Part shown: piece after piece, positions 1 to 12,113 of the stretch
Layout of the letters: each line of letters starts with the position of its first letter
Position numbering within the stretch: position 1 is the first letter of the stretch
From: Zygnema cylindricum
Taxonomy: Eukaryota > Streptophyta > Zygnematophyceae > Zygnematales > Zygnemataceae
Length of the DNA: 64,000 bases
Assembly: GCA_037447655.1 (NCBI GenBank)
Contig: JBBHKE010003165.1
Location: 62,001 to 126,000 of the forward strand
Direction: 5' to 3'
Made by a program: the position numbers and the translations under genes
Notes under the pieces: generated by a model
Database searches by the model: none
Seen by the model: only the letters and a program-made list of their open reading frames with translations
What the model was told of the DNA's origin: nothing

Positions 1-805
1 TAGTGCTTGCAACAGCTAGTGCCTGTAGAGTAGGACTTCCTCTCCTCAACTCAATGGTGTTCTCTTTGACTAGGATCATAACTAATTTGTCATTCTAGTT
101 CCAATTCCAATCTCCTATTTCGTTTAACCCGCTTATAATATTTTCATACTCATCAGGCACCTTGATCATTGAACTGTTAACTTTTTTTCTTCAAGTCCAT
201 GGGTTTTTTTCACTCTCTGGTTATGCAAACAAAGTTGCTAGATCATTGCAATAGTCATTCATACTTCCATCCTTGCAAATATATTCTATTATTTTATTTC
301 ATTGCACATGTTGTTGCTATACAGATCCACTTTTGTTATTTTTCTTAAAGACTCCCAAATGTCAGCGAACATCTTTTATCCCAAATGAGGAAGAGTGATA
401 GCCTTTATACACTTTGAAGGATGAAGTGTTTCACCACAATGTTTTTGAAGTGCTAATTTTGTAGTCGTTCGCCTCGATCGGTTTTGGTGTCGGGGTGGCG
501 GCTAACATGGTCTTGGTCACCGGAGTGACTCGAGGCAGTTTTGCTCTTTTTTGTCTTATTTGTCCGCGTCCATGAAAATGGTCTCCACGTCCTCCCCTTC
601 CTCCTCTGTGATCGTCAATGAAGATTTGCGAACAGTGGAGGTGATGGGAAAACGAGCTCGTCCAAAACCTGGTGGTGGGCATCGAATGTGTCCCGACACA
701 ATGACCTATAACTGCTTTTCGAAAAGCGCTCCCTCCATCATTGTCTCAAAGTAGATAAAGTCTGATCCATCAAAGACGGGTACCCTTGAGGGTGGGCCCA
801 TAACC
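1..805 (-). pseudogene. Decayed Ty1/copia gag fragment (copia-3)
   Basis: Read on the minus strand, this stretch is a broken gag of the same lineage as copia-2 further right. It begins at a primer binding site with the residues QVMGPPSRVPVFDGSDFIYF, continues with PPPGFGRARFP (PPGFGGVRFP in copia-2) and, after several stops and frame changes, ends at the window edge with MILVKENTIELRRG and LQALAVA (MILVQENTMEIRRG and IQALAV in copia-2). Gag packages the element RNA in cytoplasmic particles. The frame is interrupted many times, so no protein can be made. The element runs out of the window on the left; protease, integrase and RT would lie there. The lineage assignment rests on direct comparison within this window. 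Confidence 0.75.
791..805 (-). promoter_or_regulatory. Primer binding site of copia-3
   Basis: On the minus strand the sequence next to the LTR is GGTTATGGGCCCACC. It is identical to the site in copia-2 and complementary to the anticodon arm of plant initiator tRNA-Met (recalled as GGTGGGCCCATAACC). The ATG inside it is in frame with gag. Confidence 0.7.
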
Positions 806-1250
806 TGAAATTTTGTGGACTACATTAGCCCACAGAATGCACAACTCTAAAAGCCCTCCTAGATAATAGTGCCCTCTTTTGATTTTCCAGGTAATAATTG
901 CCATCCACGCGGAGACTTCATTAACCCATCTTCATCTGTAGAAAGAAAATGCTGCCCTGAGCCTAATGCAAAAAGAAGTGTAAAGTTTGCTCTTATGAGT
1001 GTTTAGTTATGGCTGTTATGGCTACTGAGAGTCAGCCTATATATACTGATTCTCTCTAGAGAGAGGGATCCAAAAACTTCTTAAGTACTAAAGCCCTACT
1101 CACAACCCTTATCTACTGAACTAACTACCAACCAGAGGAGTGCTAAGTATATCTTATAAAAAACCTAAAGTACACTAGCCGCCATAAAAAGTGTACCATT
1201 TATGTATGGCGCCAATAAATACTTTATACCTTTTATTTTGCGTCTTCTAT
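806..1250 (-). repeat. 5' LTR remnant of copia-3
   Basis: The LTR must abut the primer binding site at 805/806, where the plus strand reads TGAAATTTTG. On the minus strand a TATATATA box lies near 1038-1046, which fits a U3 promoter. No second LTR is present in the window and I could not find the outer end, so the right boundary is a guess. Confidence 0.4.
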
Positions 1251-2245
1251 TACTTCCTCTCCATGTACCCAAGTTCGACTGATTCCGTTATATGAATGTT
1301 TCGGATATGTTTGTGTTTATTACCGCATAAGACCCCATGTGTGTATCAGCTTCTTCTACATCAACTACTTATGGACGGAGACTACTTATGGACGGAGACT
1401 AGGTAGGCTAGTATGGGATTTTTACTGCCAGAATTGATACTAGACTCTTTTTGTCAAAGGGTTATCTTGTCTCTCTCTCTTTGTGCCTTAGCCTATCTTC
1501 TTAGCTACTTGAGGGGCAGCCATGGCCCTTTCTCCCTCTCTCTCTCCCAACGTTTACCTACCACAGTCCCTTAGAAGTCTAGAGAGAGGTAAGATACAAA
1601 TTACCATTTTTAGCACGTCATCGCTCGTTCATCGTGGATATTGTTTTACTTTTCCATGTGTACAATTGTGTGTGGCTATTACTTTTATGAGACATTAGCC
1701 ACACACTAGAAGGTTTGAACGATTTCGTTATGGGTGCACAAAAGCAAAAAATTAGATGATCTAGGTTTTATACCTATAAGCTTGTGGAATCTTCATAGAT
1801 TTTGAGCAAAGATGTTTACGTTAAAAAAAACATAAGGCACAGAATGGTAAGAGAATGCATGACATCCAAAATACAATATCGTTTTTTAGCTAATTGAGGT
1901 CCACCCTAAAAGTTCAAGTTTACTAAGAAGACCAGCGGCAACTTATCCTACAACGTTTTGCCATCAAATGTGTCTGTAAATTTAATATCACTTGCTATCT
2001 AAAATCAAACTTTAAAGGTGAACTTTACTAGCTCTTAAGATGCCGTACAATTTCACGCCATTCTTTACCGTATTTTTTTAAATAAAAAACAAATTTTGAG
2101 GACCTAAAGAGATTTCACAGGCTTCTAAGACTAATTATCGATTGTCCCATGTTTTTAGTGTAGTATTCGCTACGCAATAGCTCAATTCATCCCATTGTAT
2201 TGAACGTCCTACAAGAGTAATATAGCCCACAAACTAGACATTTTA
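1251..2245. other. No gene seen; low-complexity and AT-rich sequence
   Basis: Contains a 17-bp direct tandem repeat (ACTACTTATGGACGGAG, about 1365-1398) and CT-rich patches near 1470-1580. There is no coding region, RNA gene or element end that I can support. Confidence 0.5.
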
Positions 2246-3913
2246 AAGCACGCTCCCGTGTAACCGAAAGGTAGTCTTGTTACTTTATTTTTTAGCGAAG
2301 ATTCTTCGTATTACTTTCAAAGCTAATGCAATGAAATCGTTACTTTAAGTTGTGACGGTTGTAGACAACTACAAAACTTGCGAAAATTGATGACCTTTAC
2401 AAAATAGTGACAATTGTAGGCGTTTAGTTCCTTGTGACATTATAAATATTTAGGGTTTGTGGTATTTAGACGTCACGCTAACTTATGATAGCGTCGACGT
2501 CACTAATTCCAAAAAAGAATTGCCATGGTTTCCCGATTTTGTTTTTTTGTCTTTTCTCACTCTACTTGCCATCAAAATATGCTCAAAGACAGTTAAAAGT
2601 ACTATGTTTTAGAGATATTTCATTTGATACCATTATTGTCGTTTTCCATTGCAAGAATTGTGAGATAGTTCCGGTAGTGGGAGAGGGAGAGAGTAAGAGG
2701 CTCCTTCACAAACTTCGCTTCTGTGAAATGGCATCCGTTGCTTGAGACTCCTCCACGACCCCTACACGGAAAAAGGTACGTACAGCTTGGAAATAGAGAA
2801 TTGTTTTTGTTTTTTGGTACTCCGAATACTACAATATTTTTTTTTATAACCTCTAACATGTGTGATAGCATCTGTCTATTTCGTTTACATCTTCAAAGTT
2901 TTATTTAAATATCCTCAAAGATGATTTGCTTAGAAGTTTTAAAATGAGTTAGGGTACTTTCGCATATGCTAAAGCTATAATTAAATTCGGTCATTTTCCT
3001 CCATAACTTAGAAAAATAACGAGAAAATGCATAATCGTACCAAAAAAATGAAATTATCACCGTACAAGTTGCATTACCTTAAAACTTAATATGTACTAGA
3101 GTTTGTCGTCTAGCGCGATGCAGTTTGTGGTCTACCGTGTTTTGACCCACTTTCCCATCCTTCCATCTCATCTTCAAACTTTATATAAAATCACCTCGCG
3201 AGGTGATTTTAAATAAAGTTCCGTGAGGTGAGCGAATAGGCAAATGTTATCGCACCTGTCGAGAGTTTTTGACAATTTTTGTGCGTGGAGTACAAAGAAA
3301 ACAAACCCACTGCACGTTTCCATCCTCTGCGTGACTTTTTTTCCGTGCGTTTTGTTCCGTATAGGAGCCGTAGACGGGGTCTTCGCCAGCGGACGCCATT
3401 TCGCAAAAGCGATGTGTGTGAAAGCGCCTCTCTGTCTCTCCCTCTCCCACTACCGCGTCTATCTCACAATTCTTGCAATGAAAAACGTCTATAATAGTGT
3501 CAAATGAAAGACCTCTAAAAAAAAATTCTTTTTACTATCTTTGGGCCTATTTTGATGGCAATTAGAGTGAGAAAGGATAAAAAACACATTCTGGAAACCA
3601 TGGCGAAAGTTTTAGAATTTGTGACGTCGGCGCTGTCATAATTGAGCGTGACGTCAAAATGTCACAAAACCTAAACATCTACAATGTCACAAGTACAAGA
3701 CGCCTACAACCGTTGCTATTTTGTAAACGTCATCAATTGTCGCGTGTTTTGTAGTCGTTTACAACCGTCACAAATTACACCCTCGTCGACATCCTCACTT
3801 TTGTAAGTAACGATTTCATTTCCTTACATAGGAATGCTTTGAAAGCAGTACGGAGAATCTTCCCTAAAAACAAAGTTACAAGACTAAAGTTTCGGTTACA
3901 AGCAAAAGTACCC
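2246..3913. mobile_element. Long fold-back DNA element, Harbinger-like, decayed
   Basis: The two halves (about 2246-2925 and 3190-3913) are imperfect inverted copies. The left arm has TGTAACCGAAA, TAGTCTTG, GAAGATTCT and TTTCAAAGC. The right arm shows the complements in reverse order (GCTTTGAAAG, AGAATCTTCC, CAAGACTA, TTTCGGTTACA). The outer ends look like transition-mutated versions of the GGGCGTGTCCCCATGTAACCG terminus of the element at 43542-44237. No transposase is encoded; short ORFs such as 2485-2745 and 3244-3507 are the two arms read in opposite directions. Exact ends and target duplication are uncertain. Confidence 0.65.
3177..3220. repeat. Near-perfect 44-bp palindrome
   Basis: The core 3187-3210 (AAAATCACCTCG followed by its exact reverse complement) is a perfect 24-bp palindrome. 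The flanks AACTTTATAT and AAATAAAGTT extend it with one mismatch. It lies at the inner edge of the right arm of the fold-back element and could extrude as a cruciform. Confidence 0.85.
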
Positions 3914-4769
3914 TTTGAGGGACGCGAAAGTGGGTCGAAACGCACTAGACGACAAATTGAAGTACCTTTAAAGTTTCAAGGTGACTCAACTTGTACTGTG
4001 GTAATTTCATCTTTTTGGTAAGGCTGCAGATTTTCTCGTTGCGGGCTAAGCTTGGAGGAAAACGAAACGACAGGAAAAAACCATAGTTGTTCATAGCGTT
4101 TAGTGTGAACAATTCAATCGCGACGAAATTTTGTGGTAGTTTGAACCACAATTCATCTTTAAAACATGAATTACATGTAAATAAAACTCAATTAAATGTG
4201 ATTGTATAAACAAATGACAAGTAAGTACAATCAAGTACACACAAAATACATGTAAAACTGAATCAAATTCAATTTCAAGTAATTAACGAGTACATAACGA
4301 ATTTGTAGGAAGAAAAAGATAGGTATGTTCGAAGAACATCAAGAGACAATGCTATAAGGTTGTCATTTATACAACGGGTTGTATTAGCTTAAATTTGAGA
4401 TTTAAAGTTTTTGATCATTTGCACCACTTGTTTTAGAACTGTTTAGAATTTGAACTTTTTCAAAAATAGTGCACGTTTCAGGGAATAATTATTTAAATCT
4501 CAAATGTTGTGATGTTACTCTATACGTGTATGCATACATTGTTGAACAAATAATCAACATTGCATTTCCATGTTCGCCGTTTTCCCAAAAAACTCTATAG
4601 CGAATATTGATTTGTCGCCCAATTTTTTATGATAAACAAAATGTTCAATCTGGTATCCAAATTGTTACAAATAAAAAATGTAACAAAAAAAACCATCAAA
4701 CCGGTGATGTTTGAAAAATGGTGTGGACAACAATTTTAACGGTGAGTAATGAAACTACACAGTTTTAAG
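3914..4769. other. No gene seen; AT-rich
   Basis: AT-rich sequence with no long open frame and no recognisable repeat family. Confidence 0.5.
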
Positions 4770-5090
4770 GAACTTTAGATCAGTTTTTTTCCAGGGTTTT
4801 GGGGTTTCAGGCACTTTTTAAAACAGAGGGTTTGAGTTTTTTTAAACAGGGTTTTAGGTTTTTGCAAAGGGGTTTTGCTTAGGGTTTTTCAAAGAATACT
4901 ACTGAAGTGTTCCTACAACGAATTAAAGGTTTCACTCAGGGTTTCACAGTTTTCGGGTTTAGGTTTAGGTTTAGGTCTAGAATTTAGTGTGAGAGATTCA
5001 GGTTTATGGTTCCTAATTTAGGGTTAGCGGTTAAGAATAAAGGGCTTAAGGTTGAAGGTTCAGGATTTCGGATTAGGGTTTGACCTAATA
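4770..5090. repeat. Degenerate telomere-like (TTTAGGG-type) repeats
   Basis: Many GGGTTT, TTTAGGT and TTAGGGTT units occur here, including three adjacent TTTAGG units near 4958-4975 and AGGGTTTGACC near 5075. This matches the plant telomere unit in degenerate form. It is an interstitial patch, not a chromosome end. Confidence 0.55.
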
Positions 5091-6740
5091 GGTTGAAGCG
5101 GCGGCAATGTCTGAATCCGCCTTCAATTCGTTTTCAAAAGAGTTCGAACCTTCGCACGTTCACTCGCAGAGCCAAATCTCCCTAGAAAGGACAATCCGGT
5201 GCGTACGGACTGGATTTGTCGCGTCACGGTGGATCTGGAACAGCTACCAAAAAAGAAAAAAAAAAAAAAGCGGTATCGAAACTACCAAACCAGAAATCCG
5301 CCACCTCGTTTCTCGCAATGCGCTGTTTCTGCTCCCATAAATAGTCATCATTGGGCGACAGCTGTCCATGGCGACCATTCGGTCGCGCGAGTTTGTCGTT
5401 ATGCTAAAAGGTCGAATGCTTCAGTGCCGATTTCTTATCGATTTTTTAGGACTTCTCCATGCCTTCAGGTTTTTAGTTTCAGTTTGTCGAAACCTAATCA
5501 GCGATTCGAGGTGTTCACATATTGGGGACATATATGGCGGCATAATGGCATATTAGCAAGGAGACGACGCCTCAACAAATCTATTTTCGTACAATTGCAT
5601 AGTACAGTACAGTACTGTAGTTGGAAGCCGTACAATAATATGTACGTTTTGCATAAATTATTGTGGTGCGGCGGCCAAGAAATTGCCCTTTCGCCAATTG
5701 TAAGTCGCCAAGTGCCCTTTCGTTTGGGCCAAAAGAGAAAGAATTCGATTACTAGAATCCTGTTATTCGCTACAGCACCATCGCCACATACGACAAGTTC
5801 GCTGTAAATTTTAAACTTTCCAACCGGGATTTACCGTACAGTACTATTTTTCGGCGCAAAAAATAACGCAGCCTTGAAAAATGTACGGATAATTGAAAAG
5901 AAACCGAGTCAGTCCAAGAAAACGACGAAAGTGAAAGTCGGTGGGAGGAGATGACCGTTTGTGACTTTTCGCTCGTTCGCTGCCCGGATCCCGAATCGCT
6001 AAAATAATATTTATTTTTGTTTTTCCATTCAGTCATCGACGAATCGGAATAAACATAAAAGACTCGATTGTACTTTAAAAAAAAGATGACGTTATTAGTA
6101 CGTCGTCATTTTTGTACAAAGGATGACGCTACCATGGGAACAAAAGCAAAACCGACATTTTGTCTCATCCGGAGAAAGATAAAACCAGCATATCCGCCCA
6201 TAAACCCGTCGACAGCTGGCACGAATCTTGGCAGAGACCCCAGCGTCGCCTGCTGCCAATCATTTCCGCAAAAATCACAAAAATCTTACGTGCGCAATCG
6301 TTTTTTCCTGACACTCAAAACCCTAATCGGCCTCAAATTCGGCCAAATGGCACACAAATAACTGTCCGCAAACTTTTCTTTTGTCTTATGAGAGAGACAA
6401 ACTTTGTGCTGACGTGGCGCGTATCCCGCGAAACGACGCCTTCCAATTATTTGTACGGAATGTTTTCACAAAATGACATCTCCAGGCATAATCCTGACCG
6501 TCCGAAAACATTCAACTCGATGGAAGGGAACAAACGGCGAACCGACGATTTTTTGGACCGAACTTCTTCTGAGACAGCTGTCATAGGAGTACAGAAAACA
6601 GTCGGTCCACTGTATTTCAACCATCCGTACGATAATCGCGGCAAATCAGGATGCAGGCCGTACCTTCCATCGTCGTCTCCGCAAACGAAAACACACATTG
6701 TTTCGATCCTTTCGCGGTTCACGTGGAACACTAGACCCAG
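5091..6740. other. No supported gene; upstream region of the LysM-like gene
   Basis: Two long open frames (5199-5807 and 6160-6999, plus strand) have no family-like motif, no conserved-looking segments and a composition like the surrounding DNA, so I treat them as chance ORFs. The segment 6100-7072 is probably promoter and 5' UTR of the next gene, ending in a short CT run at 6943-6964. Confidence 0.45.
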
Positions 6741-6748
6741 CCGACACT

Positions 6749-6777
6749 ATCCGTACCGTACACGATCCGTACCGTAC
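6749..6777 (+). promoter_or_regulatory. Direct repeat of GTAC motifs upstream of the LysM-like gene
   Basis: ATCCGTACCGTAC occurs twice (6749-6761 and 6765-6777), about 300 bases before the ATG. GTAC is the core recognised by plant SBP/SPL and copper-response regulators. Function is inferred only from the motif and its duplication. Confidence 0.35.
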
Positions 6778-7072
6778 GGCATCCTCATCTACGAGGTACA
6801 AATAGCGCAATGCCGCGATCTCGGAAGGCACCGATCGGAACTTTCAGAAAATTCCAGTCTCTCAAATTACAAACTAATAGCTGCGGAAGAAAAAGACATT
6901 GAAATTTTTCAAATTAGACGACAAGACAAACGTGACCCCTACTCTCCTCTCTCTCTCTCTCGCTCTCAGCTTTTGCCGGCGGCTTTAGAAAAACAGTGAC
7001 CGAGTTCCTTTCGCGAACTTGACGTCCGAAACTTGACGTTCGGCTCCGAACGGTAACTTTCAACCGTCAAAA

Positions 7073-7864
<792 letters not shown>

Positions 7865-8202
7865 ACATAGTTCCATGTTGGACATGTGTCAGTTCCGTTG
7901 GGAGTTATGTTGAAAGCTTTGCTAGTTACGATGTCAGGAGTTTTGTTTTATTAGGCGTATGTTTTGGAGTTTACATTAGCAGTTTTGTTCAGTTGGGATC
8001 TCTATTGGGATTATTTTGGTGTGAGTTTTCAATTTGAGTTTTCTTTTAGAACTTTCCTTTGGGGAGTTTCCATTAAGAGTTGTATTTGTAGTTTGGTTGG
8101 GAATTGGAAATAATAGTGATATCTTTTTGGGATATGGTTGTATATTCTTTTTTTTTTATGAGGTTGTTTGGTTATTAAGGTTATTTAAGTATAATGTACT
8201 AC
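7865..8202 (+). other. Probable 3' UTR/downstream of LysM-like gene
   Basis: T- and G-rich sequence directly after the stop codon. Open frames here (to 8037 and from 8034) have no recognisable content. The left target duplication of copia-1 ends this stretch at 8203. Confidence 0.4.
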
Positions 8203-8207
8203 ACACC

Positions 8208-8653
8208 TATTGGAGGTGGATTGGCGGAAGCCATGAAATTGTACACAAGAGAAAGATCAATGCATTGGAGAGAGGAATTGATTTGTATTTGGGATGATTT
8301 CATTAAGTGAGAAGAGTCACTTATATACAAAATATACAATGCTAATTACTGTGGAGTCTAAGCGCTCTACGGTGCGCTGTAACAAAGTAATCTTAGTCTA
8401 GATTCTAACAAATGTATGTAAGACAAAAGACTGGACCGTCGGCTAAAAGACTGGACCGACGGTCAAAGGACTTCTACGTAAAGGACTAGACCGACGTATG
8501 TAACGAAAAAGTACAATTGACTGGACCGACGTATGGAAGTACGGACAGGACCAAAAAGTGAGACGTGCGGACAAGTCGGTCAACAAGACTTGACCGACGT
8601 AAGAAAACGTACGAACACGACAAAAAATATCCTACGCTAAATGTCCTGTAACA
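8208..8653 (-). repeat. 3' LTR of copia-1
   Basis: Runs from TATTGGAGG to CTGTAACA on the plus strand. Same length as the other LTR (446 bp). U3 contains repeated GACTGGACCGACG units at 8429-8599. Confidence 0.93.
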
Positions 8654-8664
8654 CCCCCCCTCAA
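8654..8664 (-). promoter_or_regulatory. Polypurine tract of copia-1
   Basis: On the minus strand the sequence directly before the 3' LTR is TTGAGGGGGGG followed by TGTTACAG. This is the usual plus-strand primer position. Confidence 0.8.
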
Positions 8665-8706
8665 GCGAAAACTAGGAAGTAGATTGAGATGAAAATGAAA
8701 GGAAAT

Positions 8707-10677
8707 TTAGCCAGGAGGAGAAGGAAGACGAAGGCCAGAGGAGAGGCGATGGTGCTCAAAGTGAGGGCGATGAAGAGCCTTGGTGAGATAATCGGCCACT
8801 TGGTCGGCGGATTTGACATATAGAAATTGGAGAGTGCCATCTTTGACCCGCTCTCGAGAGTAATGATACTGAATGTCGATGTGCTTCGTCCGCTTGTGGT
8901 GAACAAGATTGCGGATCAAAGCAAGAGCTCCCTGGGAATCCGAAAAGATAAGAGTAGGGGCTGAAGGGGGAAACCCAAGATTGGAAAGGAGAGTCCGAAG
9001 CCAGACAGCTTCCTTGGCGGCGTGACACGCGGCCATATATTCCGCCTCAGTGCTGGAGCATGCCGTGGTAGGTTGCTTTCTGCATGACCAAGAGATAAGA
9101 CCATTACCCAAAAAGAAGCACGAGCCAGTGGTGGAACGGCGGGAAAGCTCATCTTGTGCCCAATCTGAATCAACAAAATCCGTAAGAGCACTGGAGCCAG
9201 AGGAAGAATATGTGAGACAAAGAGTTTTAGTGCCTTGTAGATAACGAAAGACACGTTTGGCTGCGGCAAGATGATCAGGAGAAGGGCGTTGAAGGAATTG
9301 ACTGAGTTTAGTGACAGCTATGGCAATGTCAGGGCGGGTGGCCTGCATGGCATACATAAGGGCCCCTACCATCGAGCGGTAAGTGGCATGGAGGGAGGGG
9401 GAGAGAAGAGAGTCAGTGGAAGGGAGGAGAGGGGCATTGGCATCTAAAGGAGTGGAAAGGGAGGAGCACTCTGCGAAGCCAAAGCGTTCCAAAAGATCAG
9501 AGATAAAGGTCTCCTGAGAGAGAGAGAGGGTGCCAGTTGAGCGATTACGAGAAACTTGGATGCCCAAATAATAAGTGAGCCCACCTAAATCGGCCATGTC
9601 AAAATGGGACTGAAGGAGAGATTTGACAGTGGAGATTTCAGAGAGGGAAGGACCAACAAGAAGGAGATCGTCAACAAAGATGGCAACAATGATTAATGAG
9701 GTGCCAGAGCCACGAGAGTAAATGCTAAAATCGGCATCAATTCGGGTAAATCCTTCTTTCCGCATAATGGCATCTATGGTATGGTTCCAGACACGGGGGG
9801 ATTGCTTTAAACCATAGATCATTTTAATGAGATGGCAAACCAGATGTTCAGATCTAGGGGAAATATATCCTTCAGGCTGATGCATATAAATGTTCTCGGA
9901 CAAGATCCCATTTAAGAAGGCATTCTTAACATCCATCTGATGAACATGGAAATCATGTTCAGCAGCTAAAGCAAGTAAAGTGCGGATAGATGTCAACCGG
10001 GCAATAGGAGCAAAGGTTTCAGTGAAATCTATACCTTCAATTTGGGAAAAGCCCTTCGCCACCAAGCGAGCTTTGTATTTGTCCACGGATCCATCCGCTT
10101 TTTGTTTTACACGGAAGACCCATTTCGAACCGATTGCCTTTCTTCCAGGGGGAAGGGGAACAAGATTCCATGTTTTGTTGGAAAGCAAGGCATTGAATTC
10201 AGCATCAGCGGCATTTTTCCAAAGGGAGGCATCAGGTCGTTTTAGGGCAGCCTTGAGAGAGAGAGGGGCTGAAATAAGAGAGGCAGAGGCCCCAGCCGAG
10301 TAAGCGTAAGCTAGAGAGGCGTGGCCTATGGAAGTAATAAGACTAGAGGGGGGAATTCTAGAGCGTGCGGGGTTTCGGCGAGGTAAATGAGAAGGGTCAG
10401 GAAGAGGGGAAGGCTCAGGATTGGGAAGTGAAGGCTCAAGAGGAGCAATAGACCCAAGAAGAGGTGAGTGGGACAAAATTGTGGGAGAAAGATTGTCAAA
10501 AAGAGGATCATCTTGGAAAAGAGGGGGAGAGGAGGAATTATCTTCAGAATTTGTGACAGGATGAAGAGGAAGGGCAGCTGAGTGGCTGGCAGGAGTGATG
10601 GGAGCAGTCGGGAAACAAGGGGGGTGGGAGAAGATGGAGGAGGAGGGAGACTTGAAGATGATGAGGGGGAAAAACAA
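8707..10677 (-). pseudogene. copia-1 reverse transcriptase and RNase H
   Basis: An open frame of 656 residues. Its N-terminal third is the Ser/Pro-rich linker after integrase. RT starts near WNLVPLPPGRKAIGSKWVFR, continues with DKYKARLVAKGF and MDVKNAFLNG, and has the catalytic FVDDLL. RNase H follows with SSTEAEYMAA and HIDIQYHYSRE, ending 54 bases before the 3' LTR. RT copies element RNA to DNA and RNase H degrades the template. This part is intact, but it is in another frame than integrase (break near 10680), so it can no longer be made from gag-pol translation. The start codon is only the first ATG in the frame. Confidence 0.85.
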
Positions 10678-11510
10678 AGAGGATTAAGGGGAGAGGGGTG
10701 GGAAGGTGTAACGTAGGTGAATTCAGATGGCTGAAGAGAGTGAACGGGAAGGTTTGGGGGAAGAGGGTCATAGAGGGTGAGGGAAGGAAAGTCAGATAAT
10801 GGGGGAAGAGGGGAAGGGAAGGGCATACGAGACAAGGTTTGGAGGAGTGGCGTTTCGTTGAAAACTACTTCTCTGGTGGTGATGACGCGATGCTGAGAAG
10901 GACTCCAGATGCGGTACGCTTTGGAATTTGGAGCGTACCCAACGAAAATGCCACGAAATGCGCGAGCGCCCAATTTGCCGTCCGATTGGAGGAGGTCTTT
11001 GTACCACGCTTCACAACCAAAGATTTTAAGGTGACGTATATCTTGTTTGACAGAGGACCATGCTTCCATTAGAGTAGATTTTGGTAAAGCGTTAGTGGGA
11101 CAAAGATTGCGTAAGTAATTTGCGCAAACGACAGCCTCTGTCCAAAATTCATAAGGCAAATTTGCAAAGTACAGCATAGAGCGTGACATGTCATGTAATG
11201 TTCGATTGTACCTTTCTGCAATGCCGTTTTGTTGTGGCGTCCGAGGCGCCGTTAAATGACGTGAGATTCCATGTTGCATGAGAAATTCAGAAAATTGGTT
11301 GGACAAAAATTCGCCACCGTTGTCACTCCGCAAGACCTTGATTCGTTTGTTGTGAAAATTTTCTGCCAACGCCTTAAATTCCTGAAATCGGGCAAAAGCG
11401 TCAGATTTATGACAGATTGGATACACGTGTGAAAAACGAGTGGCGTGGTCAATGAAAGTGACAAAATAAAGGGATCCACTGTAGTTACGCGTGCGCATGG
11501 GTCCACACAC
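10326..11510 (-). pseudogene. copia-1 integrase core
   Basis: 394-residue open frame beginning with CGPMRTRNYSGSLYFVTF, just after the first catalytic Asp (HTDVCGPM, partly upstream of the ATG). The second Asp is in RSDNGGEF and the Glu is in QQNGIAERYNRT. C-terminal to the core lies the Pro/Ser-rich region. Integrase inserts the cDNA into the host genome. After about residue 280 this frame is out of phase with RT, and the sensible reading moves to the frame of the 8707-10677 ORF. Upstream it is out of phase with protease (break near 11525). Confidence 0.8.
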
Positions 11511-12113
11511 GTCCGTATGTACAAGTGCAAGTGGTCAGTGATGACCGTAGTGCTAGTGGGAAATGAGTGACGCGGCATTTTTCCTTGCACGCAACCGTGA
11601 CAAAAATCCAAAGATTTGTTAGAAAATGAATTTAGTCCAGTTACAAGATTTGGCAAAGTACTCAAACTTTCGCTATTTAAATGCCCATATCTTAAATGCC
11701 AAAGTGGAAAACTTTCGACGCTAACACTTAAAGCAAATATCTTTGGCGTACTATACGATTGTAGGACGTACATAGAATCTCTTGCTACTCCAAAACCTAC
11801 AGTATTGTTGTCTTTTCTATCATAAAAAGTTACTCTATCATTATTAAATTCAGCTTTTAAGCCGTCAGAAGTGGCGACTTTCACAGAAAATAAATTCCTA
11901 GCTAGACTAGGAACAAAGAGTACGTTCTGAATGTGAATAGACACATTAGGGACGTTGACGTTGCCAGAATGAGTAGCCAACAGAATGCGGTCGTCGCCTA
12001 AACGAATCTGCATAGGAGATGATAGAGAAGAAAGGTGAGTGAACCAATCAGATCGTGGTGAAAGGTGGTGACTTGCACCACTATCTATTAGCCAATCGAC
12101 GAGGTTTGAGATA
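11252..12113 (-). pseudogene. copia-1 protease and integrase zinc-binding region
   Basis: The frame opens near 12113 and reads WLIDSGASHHLSP, the aspartic-protease active site (DSG), then a GAG_pre-integrase region with WHLRYGHLN and CHGCVQGK (the HHCC zinc-binding site). The protease would cut the gag-pol polyprotein. It lies in the -1 frame relative to gag; the sequence between them (GCTTTTC) is not a textbook slippery site, so a simple indel is more likely than programmed frameshifting. Near 11525 a second shift puts the integrase core in another frame. Confidence 0.8.

Noticed and set aside
5199-5807. Open frame of 202 residues, plus strand
   Set aside because: No family motif, a poly-Lys stretch from an A run, and another overlapping frame of equal quality; composition like the non-coding surroundings.
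6160-6999. Open frame of 279 residues, plus strand
   Set aside because: No recognisable domain or motif; rich in Arg, Ser, Asn and Thr as expected from this DNA. It ends in the CT run before the real gene and fits promoter sequence better.
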